Source of the DNA: an uncultured Desulfobulbus sp.
Lineage (GTDB): Bacteria > Desulfobacterota > Desulfobulbia > Desulfobulbales > Desulfobulbaceae
Assembly (NCBI GenBank): GCA_946539945.1
Contig: CAMNHX010000126.1
Span: 1 to 5,558 of the forward strand
DNA length: 5,558 nt
Direction: 5' to 3'
The number at the start of each line of letters is the position of its first letter. Position 1 is the stretch's first letter. The position numbers were made by a program, and so were the translations under genes. The notes under the pieces are model-generated. The model was not told the origin of the DNA. It ran no database searches and saw only the letters and a list, made by a program, of their open reading frames with translations. Below, one piece after another: positions 1-5,558 of this stretch.

Positions 1-112
1 CTTCAAGACGCTGTATTTCCTTGCGGGCCTGCGCATATTCGAGACCCAGCCCAAGACTGGCCAGAGCCAGCGCACAACAAAGCAACACAAGAAGGCGAAA
101 TTGTTTGTTCAT
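1..112 (-). CDS. N-terminal fragment of an unidentified membrane-anchored or secreted protein
   Basis: The first 37 codons of a gene that runs off the left edge. The chosen ATG (112-110) follows an AGGAG at 119-115, with only two bases between; a GTG directly before it in frame is an alternative start. The product begins MNKQFRLLVLLCC: two basic residues (K3, R6), then a hydrophobic run over about residues 7-24, then a charged segment (EYAQARKEIQRLE) that looks like the start of an alpha-helical or coiled-coil region. This is an uncleaved N-in membrane anchor or a signal peptide; possible AxA cleavage sites follow A18 or A29. The cysteines at 12-13 do not sit in a normal lipobox, since leucine precedes them. 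It is on the same strand as the efflux operon but 206 bases downstream and probably beyond that operon's terminator, so a shared function is not implied. I do not recognise the family. Confidence 0.6.
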   Translation of the reverse strand, partial: MNKQFRLLVLLCCALALASLGLGLEYAQARKEIQRLE

Positions 113-119
113 CACTCCT
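113..119 (-). promoter_or_regulatory. Ribosome binding site of the left-edge gene
   Basis: On the minus strand the sequence reads CAGGAGTGATG. AGGAG is separated from the ATG by two bases, which is short, but the wider AGGAGTGAT resembles the extended anti-Shine-Dalgarno complement (AGGAGGTGAT). This site decides the start at 112. No convincing sigma-70 promoter is visible between it and the upstream terminator. Confidence 0.45.
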
Positions 120-162
120 GCCTCTCCAAATTTTCAACCAGACCTTCAGAGAGCGGACATCC

Positions 163-177
163 CGCAACCCCGTTGCG
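163..177 (-). other. Small perfect hairpin in the leader of the left-edge gene
   Basis: A perfect 6-bp inverted repeat, CGCAAC / GTTGCG, flanks a three-base loop. In a minus-strand transcript it follows directly after the U-tract of the terminator-like hairpin at 193-207. It has no U-tract of its own. Its arm overlaps another short inverted repeat (GCGG/CCGC, 153-165), so the two could not form together. It may be an operator-like dyad, an RNA structure, or chance; the sequence does not decide. Confidence 0.3.
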
Positions 178-178
178 C

Positions 179-207
179 AAAAACAACAAAATGCCGCAAA
201 ATGCGGC
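179..207 (-). terminator. Probable rho-independent terminator of the efflux operon
   Basis: Reading the minus strand, GCCGCA-TTT-TGCGGC forms a 6-bp GC-rich stem (207-193 with the inner A-T pair) with a three-base loop. It is followed by ATTTTGTTGTTTTT (192-179), a U-rich tail interrupted by two G residues. It lies 111 bases after the stop codon of the TetR gene and before the next gene. The + strand side of the hairpin has no T-run, so it would act only on leftward transcription. The stem is short and the U-tract interrupted, so termination may be incomplete. Confidence 0.6.
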
Positions 208-318
208 GTTGTCCGTGTCCATCCAGTGATGAGCTTGCGAGCGTTTCCGTTGTGAAAAGTTTCTCCCTGCAAGACCCGCCACCGTGTTCTGGCTTGCCTG
301 GCAGGAATGCGCAGCGCT

Positions 319-978
319 TCAGACGACAAACTCACCCTCAACGACCAGATGGGGATTGCCGGAACACAGCATATACAGGACTGCGTCAGTCATGCGGAGG
401 AGTCTGATCTTGAGTTCGCTGCTGCAGGAGTCAGGGGCCAGCAAGGTGCCGATGATAGCCCCATCGATGAAGGTGAACACGGTAAGTGCTCCCAACTGAA
501 CGTCAAAGTTGTGAGGAAGTTGACCCCTACGCACCGCATTTTTCAGAATGGTTTCGGTTTTCCGTACTGCCTCGCAACGCCGCTGATTCTCTTCCCGGGC
601 ATTTTCCTTGCGATCCTGGCTGCCCAAGCGACCCCGGTCCAGCCAAAGCTGGAAGACCTGCCTTGCGGTGGTGTTCTCTGCCGCATCCGTGAGCACAGCG
701 CAGAGCATTTCCCGGAGCTTGCCCATGGGATCAGGCTCTTCCTCCCGCTCCCCGGCCTGACCCAGTTGCTCGTAGGGCACAACCGCGTCGTCCTTCAGAG
801 AGCGCAAGAGGGCTTCCTTGTTGGCAAAGTGCCAATAAATAGCGCCCCGGGTCACGCCAGCCTTTTTCGCCACCTCTGTCAGCGTGGTGCCTGCCACGCC
901 CTGCGCGGAAAACAGGGCCAGCGCTGCCTTCTGGATCGTACTGCGCGTGTGCGCCGCACCCTCCTTGGTCCTTCGCAT
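319..978 (-). CDS. TetR/AcrR-family transcriptional repressor of the efflux operon
   Basis: A 219-residue one-component regulator, the usual length for the AcrR/TtgR group (about 210-220). The N-terminal helix-turn-helix spans roughly residues 11-57. Its recognition-helix region, AGVTRGAIYWHFANKEAL (40-57), is nearly identical to E. coli AcrR and Pseudomonas TtgR as I recall them. The opening RRTKEGAAHTR also matches that group. The rest is the variable ligand-binding and dimerisation domain (MAATS/TetR_C_2 type), ending at FVV. The start at 978 is supported by GAAGGAG about five bases upstream and by the match of the N-terminus to AcrR. Only two bases separate it from the stop of the channel gene, so it is the last gene of the operon and probably translationally coupled. 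By analogy it binds amphiphilic ligands and releases its operator. The operator is not in this window, so the regulated target is inferred from position. Which named member it corresponds to cannot be decided, hence no symbol. Confidence 0.93.
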   Translation of the reverse strand: MRRTKEGAAHTRSTIQKAALALFSAQGVAGTTLTEVAKKAGVTRGAIYWHFANKEALLRSLKDDAVVPYEQLGQAGEREEEPDPMGKLREMLCAVLTDAAENTTARQVFQLWLDRGRLGSQDRKENAREENQRRCEAVRKTETILKNAVRRGQLPHNFDVQLGALTVFTFIDGAIIGTLLAPDSCSSELKIRLLRMTDAVLYMLCSGNPHLVVEGEFVV

Positions 979-990
979 GGCTACTCCTTC
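979..990 (-). promoter_or_regulatory. Ribosome binding site of the TetR gene, overlapping the channel gene stop
   Basis: The minus strand reads GAAGGAGTAGCCATG. The GAAGGAG motif lies in the last codons of the outer-membrane channel gene, whose TAG stop (983-981) falls between the motif and the ATG at 978. The overlap means ribosomes ending the channel gene are placed at the regulator start, supporting coupled translation and the choice of 978 as start. Confidence 0.7.
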
Positions 991-2384
991 CAGCCGCCCC
1001 CTAGGGCCTTGAACAGGTTGACCTGATTGTTCTGCTGTGCCAGCCGCAGGGTGACATAGGTCTGCCGGGCGGCAAAGAGGTTGCGCTGGGCATCCAACTG
1101 GGTGAGAAAGCTGTCAATGCCCTCCCTGTAGCGGAAGACCGCCAGATCGTAGTACTTCTGGCTGGCTGCCACAGCAGCTTTCTGCGCTGCTACCCGTTCA
1201 GCCAGCCATTTCTGCGCGGCCAGTGCGTCCGCCACTTCCCGGAAGGCCGCCTGAATGGCCTTCTCATAGTTGACAATGGCCGCCTCCTTGCGCAGTTCCG
1301 CCACTTCAAGCTGGGCCTGAAGGCGTCCGCCAGTGAAGATCGGCACGCTGATGGAGGGCGTGAAGGCCCAGACTCCGGTCCTGCTGTGGAAGAGATCGCC
1401 CAGATCCGGGGCCATGTAACCTGCGGAGCTGGTCAGGCTGATGCGCGGGAAAAAGGCGGCCCGGGCCGCGCCGATATTGGCGTTGGCCGCCTTGAGCGCG
1501 TGTTCTGCTGCCTGAATGTCCGGCCTCTGCAAAAGCACGGTGGAGGGCAGGTTGGCAGGCAGAGGCAAGGTCAGGTCGTGATCCTCCAGCCGCTGGCCAC
1601 TGGCAGCCAGAGGTTCAGGCAGAACCGTGCCAGTCAGCAGGTTCAGGGCGTTTCTGTCCTGCTCGATCTGGAGCTGGTACTGGGCCAAGGCTCCGCGCAC
1701 CTGCTCCAGCATGGTGCGGGACTGGGCCAATTCCATGCTGTTGGCAATACCCCCCTCAAAGCGCTGCTGCACGAGGTTGAAGGACTGGTTCTGGTTGCTC
1801 ATGGTGTCCTGGCTGATGGCCAAAAGCTCCCGGTCAGCCAGAAGTCCCAGCCAGGCCCGGGCGGTTTCCGCCACCAGCGCGATAAAGGCAGCGCGATGGG
1901 TTTCCACTTGGGCCAAGTACTGTTCCAGGGCCTCTTCATTCAGGTTGCGCACCCGACCAAAGAAGTCAAGCTCATACGAGGTGATGCCTACAGCAATGCT
2001 GTGCATCTGACCAGTGCCGTAAAAGCCGCCGCTGTAGGCACGCTGCTTGGTCCAGGACTGGTCCGCGCCAATCGTGGGGAAGAGCTGGGAGCGCTGAATA
2101 CGGTACTGGGCCTGAAAAGCCTCCACGTTCAGGGCAGCGGTCTTCAGATCGCGGTTGTTGGCCAGCGCTTCGGCAATGACCTTTTTCAGGGCCGGGTCTG
2201 TGTAGAAGTGCGACCAGCCAATCTCGCTGATCGCCTGGGCCGTGGTCTCCGCATTGGCCTGGGTCACAGGCAGACGGGGCGGAACCGGCATCTCGGGCCG
2301 GACATATTCCGGGGCCATGGAGCAGCCGGAAAAGGCGGCAAGCGTGAGACCCAGAACCAGAACAGAGTAAATTCGCTTCATCAT
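981..2384 (-). CDS. oprM: Outer-membrane efflux channel lipoprotein, OprM/NodT family
   Basis: A 467-residue outer-membrane factor, the trimeric channel-tunnel of a tripartite RND pump. It opens with a lipoprotein signal peptide, MMKRIYSVLVLGLTLAAFSG, followed by C21, the expected lipidated cysteine. Phe at -3 is an unusual lipobox residue, but SGCS is the same as in OprM. Two repeated OEP domains follow, about residues 58-250 and 275-460. Landmarks shared with Pseudomonas OprM are NNRDLKTAALNVEAFQAQYR (76-95), YELDFFGRVR (137-146), LLQRPDIQAAEH (284-295), NANIGAARAAFFP (301-313), LDAQRNLF (430-437) and the end LFKALGGGW. The full length is present. It starts 14 bases after the pump stop with only a weak AGG as ribosome binding site, so translation probably depends on the upstream gene. 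ATG codons at 2384 and 2381 are adjacent; spacing favours 2384. The symbol denotes the family type, not proven orthology. Confidence 0.95.
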   Translation of the reverse strand: MMKRIYSVLVLGLTLAAFSGCSMAPEYVRPEMPVPPRLPVTQANAETTAQAISEIGWSHFYTDPALKKVIAEALANNRDLKTAALNVEAFQAQYRIQRSQLFPTIGADQSWTKQRAYSGGFYGTGQMHSIAVGITSYELDFFGRVRNLNEEALEQYLAQVETHRAAFIALVAETARAWLGLLADRELLAISQDTMSNQNQSFNLVQQRFEGGIANSMELAQSRTMLEQVRGALAQYQLQIEQDRNALNLLTGTVLPEPLAASGQRLEDHDLTLPLPANLPSTVLLQRPDIQAAEHALKAANANIGAARAAFFPRISLTSSAGYMAPDLGDLFHSRTGVWAFTPSISVPIFTGGRLQAQLEVAELRKEAAIVNYEKAIQAAFREVADALAAQKWLAERVAAQKAAVAASQKYYDLAVFRYREGIDSFLTQLDAQRNLFAARQTYVTLRLAQQNNQVNLFKALGGGWKE

Positions 2385-2398
2385 GAGGCAGCCTGTCG
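2385..2398 (-). promoter_or_regulatory. 14-base pump-channel junction with weak ribosome binding site
   Basis: Between the pump stop (TAA, 2401-2399) and the channel ATG the only Shine-Dalgarno-like match is CAGG, with AGG at 2394-2392, about seven bases from the ATG at 2384 and ten from the ATG at 2381. There is no room for a promoter, so the two genes are cotranscribed and probably translationally coupled. Confidence 0.4.
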
Positions 2399-5300
2399 TT
2401 ATTTGGATGAAAGGGACTCTTCCTGGGCTGTTTGCTCCTGGGCTTCCGGCTGTGCCAGTCCTTTGCCGCCGTGCCGGGTAAAGACCTTCACCACAACCAC
2501 GTAGAACACGGGCACAAAGATGACAGCCAGGAAGGTGGCAGAAACCATACCACCAGCCACGCCCGTACCAATGGCGTGCCGGGCATTCGCGCCCGCGCCG
2601 CTGCTGATCGCCAAGGGCAAGACGCCGAAGATGAAGGCCATGGAGGTCATCAGGATGGGCCGCAGACGCTGGCGGGCCGCACGGACCGTGGCTTCCACCA
2701 CTTCCCGGCCCTTGTCCACGCGGCGCTTGGCAAATTCCACAATCAGGATCGCGTTCTTGGCAGACAGACCGATGGTGGTCAAAAGACCAACCTGAAAATA
2801 CACGTCGTTTTCCAAACCGCGCAGCCAGGTGGCAGCCAGCGCACCCAGAACCCCCAGAGGCACGGACATGATGACCGCAAAAGGCACGCTCCAGCTCTCA
2901 TACAGGGCAGCGAGGCAGAGGAAGACCACCAGAAGCGAGATCGCGTAGAGAAAGGGTGCTTGCTGACCGGAACGCTGTTCCTGAAAGGAGGTGGCGGTCC
3001 ACTCGTAGCCAAAGCCCTCTGGCAACTGCTTGATAAGCTTGTCCATGATCTTCATGGCGTCACCACTGGACCGGCCAGGCGCAGCCTCGCCCTGGATCTC
3101 CACTGCCGGATAACTGTTGTAGCGTTGCAAACGCGGCGAACCATAGCCCCATGAGCCGCGAGTCACAGCGGAAAGCGGGACCATGTCGCCCTTGTTGTTG
3201 CGCACATACCACTTGCTTACGTCTTCAGGGTTCATGCGGAAGGGCGCATCACCCTGGACCATGACCCGTTTCACCCGGCCCTTGTAGAGGAAGTCGTTCA
3301 CATAGGCTGAACCCCAGGCAATGGAGAGGACGCTGTTCACGTCCGAGATGTTCACCCCCTGGGCCATGACCTGCTCGTCATCCACCTCCAGCCGGTATTC
3401 AGGCACGTCATCCATGCCGTTGGGTCGCACACGCACCAGATTGGGGTCCTGGGCTGCCATGCCCAGAAGCTGGTTTCGGACCTCCATCAGCTTCTCATGC
3501 CCGTGCCCGGCGCGGTCCTGCAGGAACAGGTCAAAGCCTGTGGCCAGACCCAGGGCAGGCACAGCCGGCAGGTTGAAGGCGATAACCATTGCCTCCTTGA
3601 TGGAGGCAAAGCGGCCCATGGCCCGCCCGATAATCGCGTTCACCGACTGGTCCGGCCTTTTGCGCACGCTCCAGTCGCGGAGCTGGGCAAAGCTCATGCC
3701 CATGTTCTGGGCCATGCCTGCAAAGCTGAAGCCTGCCACGGCAAAGGCGCCTTCGATGTTCTCGTTCTCGTCTGTGGTGTAGTACTTCAGAACCTCCTGT
3801 TGCACGGCCATGGTGCGCTCCAGGGTCGCGCCCGGAGGCAGCTGGAACAGGGTCATGAACACGCCCTGATCCTCTTCCGGGATAAAGGCTGTGGGCAGGC
3901 GCATGAAGAGAAAGACCATGATGCCCAGAATGACCAGATAGGTCAGGATGCTGCGCATAGGCTTGAAGAGTACATGCCGTACAGTCTCACGGTAGCGGTC
4001 AGCGCTGGATTCAAAGGTCCGGTTGAACCAGCCGAAAAAGCCGCCTTTTTCCTTATGCTCCCCCTTGTTGATGGGCTTGAGCATGGAGGCGCAGAGTGCG
4101 GGTGAGAGCGTCAAGGCCACCAGCACGGAAAGAGCCATGGCCGAAACAATGGTGATGGAGAACTGGCGGTAGATCTGGCCGGTTGAACCGCCCATGAAGG
4201 CCATGGGCACGAACACGGCGGAGAGGACCAGGGCAATACCGATAAGCGCACCTGTAATCTGGTCCATGGATTTTTTCGTGGCCTCTTTGGGGGACAGCCC
4301 CTCTTCCCGCATCACGCGCTCCACGTTCTCCACCACCACAATGGCGTCGTCCACCAGAAGACCGATGGCCAGAACCAGACCGAACATGGTCAGCGTGTTG
4401 ATGGAGTAGCCCAGAACCGACATGATGCCAAAGGTTCCCAAAAGAACCACCGGAACCGCGATGGTAGGAATCAGTGTGGCCCGGAAGCTCTGGAGGAAGA
4501 GGTACATGACGAAGAAGACCAGGATAATGGCTTCCACTAGGGTATGGGCCACCTCGGTAATGGAGATCTTGATGAAGGTGGTGGTGTCGTAGGGGAAGAT
4601 GGCCTTGACGCCGGGTGGGAAGTAGATCTCCAGTTCCTTGACCTTGTCGCGTACTGCCAGGGCTGTGGCCATGGCGTTGGCGCCGCTACCCAGCATGATG
4701 GCCATACCAGCCGAAGGCTGGATATGACCGTCAGCGGCATAGACGCCATAGGCGTTGTAGTCGTCACTGCCCACTTCCAGCCGGGCCACATCCTTGAGCC
4801 GTACCTGGCTGCCGTCCGGGTTCACCTTGAGAAGAATCTCCCGGAACTCGTCAATGGAGGTCATGAGCAACTGAGCCATCAGCGTGAACGAGGTCTGCTG
4901 GCCTGGAACGCCGGGAGCGCCGCCCAGAGCGCCGACAGTGACCTGGCTGTTCTGCACGGAGATGGCGTTCACCACGTCCTGCGGGGTGAGCATGTGGCTG
5001 TTCAGCTTGTGGGGATCCAGCCAGACGCGCATGGCGTAGCGACCGCCAAAAACCTGAACCGAACCCACACCCTCAATGCGACTGATGGGATCGCGCATAT
5101 TGGTGATGAGGAAGTCTGCGAGGTCGTAGTTCTGCAGACTGCCGTCCGGCGAGATCAGGGCCACCAGCATGAGGAAGGTGTCGTTGGACTTGTCCACGCG
5201 CACACCCTCGATCTGCACTGCCTGGGGCAGGGTACTCATGGCACGCGAGAGCTTGTTCTGCACCTGGACCTGGGCAATGTCCGGGTTGGTCCCGGATTCA

Positions 5301-5558
5301 AAGGTCAGGGTCATGGAGACCCGGCCTGAAGAGGAGGCGCTTTCGCTCGACATATAGAGAAAGTTGTCCAGGCCGGTCATGACTTCCTCAATGACCTGGA
5401 CCACGTTGCTCTCCACCGTGCTGGCCGCTGCACCCCGGTAGGTGGTTGTGACCCGGATGGAAGGCGGCGCGATTTCCGGGTACTGGGAGATGGGCAGGGT
5501 CTCGATTGCAAGCAGACCTGCCAGCATGATGACAATGGCAATAACCCAGGCGAAGATG
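2399..5558 (-). CDS. acrB: RND multidrug efflux pump, AcrB/MexB type (HAE1), N-terminus beyond the edge
   Basis: Inner-membrane proton/drug antiporter, the motor of a tripartite efflux pump. The frame is open to the edge; visible residues begin at [11 protein letters not shown], matching AcrB from residue 10, so about nine codons are missing. The Met at 5527 equals AcrB Met20 and is not the start. Numbering from that Met, the proton-relay residues are all present: D393-D394 (AcrB D407-D408, in [13 protein letters not shown]), K924 (K940), R954 (R971) and T961 (T978). The phenylalanine drug pocket is intact: F118, F160, F595, F600, F602, F613 (AcrB 136, 178, 610, 615, 617, 628). TM2-6 lie at about 326-480, TM7 at 525-545 and TM8-12 at 857-1012, with two large periplasmic porter/docking regions between. 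About four extra residues relative to AcrB lie near 258-268, and the C-tail is Glu/Gln-rich. No frameshift is seen. First visible gene of the operon; its adaptor partner should lie just upstream. Confidence 0.96.
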   Translation of the reverse strand, partial: IFAWVIAIVIMLAGLLAIETLPISQYPEIAPPSIRVTTTYRGAAASTVESNVVQVIEEVMTGLDNFLYMSSESASSSGRVSMTLTFESGTNPDIAQVQVQNKLSRAMSTLPQAVQIEGVRVDKSNDTFLMLVALISPDGSLQNYDLADFLITNMRDPISRIEGVGSVQVFGGRYAMRVWLDPHKLNSHMLTPQDVVNAISVQNSQVTVGALGGAPGVPGQQTSFTLMAQLLMTSIDEFREILLKVNPDGSQVRLKDVARLEVGSDDYNAYGVYAADGHIQPSAGMAIMLGSGANAMATALAVRDKVKELEIYFPPGVKAIFPYDTTTFIKISITEVAHTLVEAIILVFFVMYLFLQSFRATLIPTIAVPVVLLGTFGIMSVLGYSINTLTMFGLVLAIGLLVDDAIVVVENVERVMREEGLSPKEATKKSMDQITGALIGIALVLSAVFVPMAFMGGSTGQIYRQFSITIVSAMALSVLVALTLSPALCASMLKPINKGEHKEKGGFFGWFNRTFESSADRYRETVRHVLFKPMRSILTYLVILGIMVFLFMRLPTAFIPEEDQGVFMTLFQLPPGATLERTMAVQQEVLKYYTTDENENIEGAFAVAGFSFAGMAQNMGMSFAQLRDWSVRKRPDQSVNAIIGRAMGRFASIKEAMVIAFNLPAVPALGLATGFDLFLQDRAGHGHEKLMEVRNQLLGMAAQDPNLVRVRPNGMDDVPEYRLEVDDEQVMAQGVNISDVNSVLSIAWGSAYVNDFLYKGRVKRVMVQGDAPFRMNPEDVSKWYVRNNKGDMVPLSAVTRGSWGYGSPRLQRYNSYPAVEIQGEAAPGRSSGDAMKIMDKLIKQLPEGFGYEWTATSFQEQRSGQQAPFLYAISLLVVFLCLAALYESWSVPFAVIMSVPLGVLGALAATWLRGLENDVYFQVGLLTTIGLSAKNAILIVEFAKRRVDKGREVVEATVRAARQRLRPILMTSMAFIFGVLPLAISSGAGANARHAIGTGVAGGMVSATFLAVIFVPVFYVVVVKVFTRHGGKGLAQPEAQEQTAQEESLSSK

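Noticed and set aside
269..282. Minus-strand GTGGCGGGTCTTGC resembling a sigma-54 promoter
   Set aside because: The distance between the GG and GC elements is two bases too short for a -24/-12 promoter, and the terminator-like hairpin lies between it and the next gene.
295..303. Short palindrome TGCCTGGCA just downstream of the TetR stop
   Set aside because: Only four paired bases per arm and no U-tract; too short to call an operator or terminator.
3..341. Minus-strand open frame of 112 codons across the gap and the left-edge gene
   Set aside because: It starts inside the TetR gene in another frame, lacks a ribosome binding site, and conflicts with the better supported start at 112, which has AGGAG and a signal/anchor-like N-terminus.
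307..1026. + strand open frame (239 codons) opposite the TetR gene
   Set aside because: The minus strand encodes a clear AcrR-like helix-turn-helix protein over the same interval, with a good ribosome binding site; the + frame has no family features.
1386..2504. Long + strand open frame (372 codons) opposite the channel gene
   Set aside because: It lies antisense to a gene with unmistakable OprM-family motifs; its predicted product has no recognisable domain and is low in normal hydrophobic-core pattern. Such frames arise from codon bias of GC-rich genes.
4544..5329. + strand open frame (261 codons) opposite the RND pump
   Set aside because: His/Gly/Val-rich translation typical of the antisense shadow of a conserved gene; no ribosome binding site or domain.
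5525..5527. Met at 5527 as the pump start
   Set aside because: The frame stays open to the edge and the ten upstream codons encode [10 protein letters not shown], which matches the first transmembrane helix of AcrB; this Met is internal.

Overview
The window holds the distal part of a tripartite RND drug-efflux operon, all read leftward on the minus strand. In transcription order (right to left) it contains an AcrB/MexB-type inner-membrane pump (cut by the right edge), an OprM/NodT-type outer-membrane lipoprotein channel, and a TetR/AcrR-type repressor. After a 206-base gap comes the start of an unidentified membrane-anchored protein on the same strand, cut by the left edge. The organism is a Gram-negative bacterium, because the operon encodes an outer-membrane channel lipoprotein and a proton-driven periplasmic-spanning pump. 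The coding DNA is moderately GC-rich. A proteobacterium or a Desulfovibrio-like member of Desulfobacterota would fit, but nothing here fixes the taxon.

Layout. 5558-2399: RND pump, complete except for about nine N-terminal codons beyond the edge. 14-base gap. 2384-981: outer-membrane factor. 2-base gap. 978-319: TetR-family regulator, whose ribosome binding site lies over the end of the channel gene. 318-113: non-coding by my reading; it holds a hairpin plus U-tract that looks like the operon terminator (207-179) and a second small hairpin (177-163). 112-1: first 37 codons of a protein with one N-terminal hydrophobic segment.

Working together: the pump takes drugs or other amphiphiles from the membrane and periplasm using proton flux, and the channel carries them across the outer membrane. 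A periplasmic adaptor (AcrA/MexA type) is required but not visible; it most likely lies just beyond the right edge. The TetR protein probably represses the operon from an operator upstream of the adaptor gene, also outside the window. Because the repressor is the last gene of the operon it controls, it would be made together with the pump, a negative feedback arrangement different from the divergent acrR/acrAB and ttgR/ttgABC layouts.

I found no mobile element, tRNA, rRNA, CRISPR array or clear novel system. The window is a well-recognised efflux locus; the points worth a second look are the regulator's position, substitutions in the pump's switch loop, and the structure of the gap between 113 and 318.
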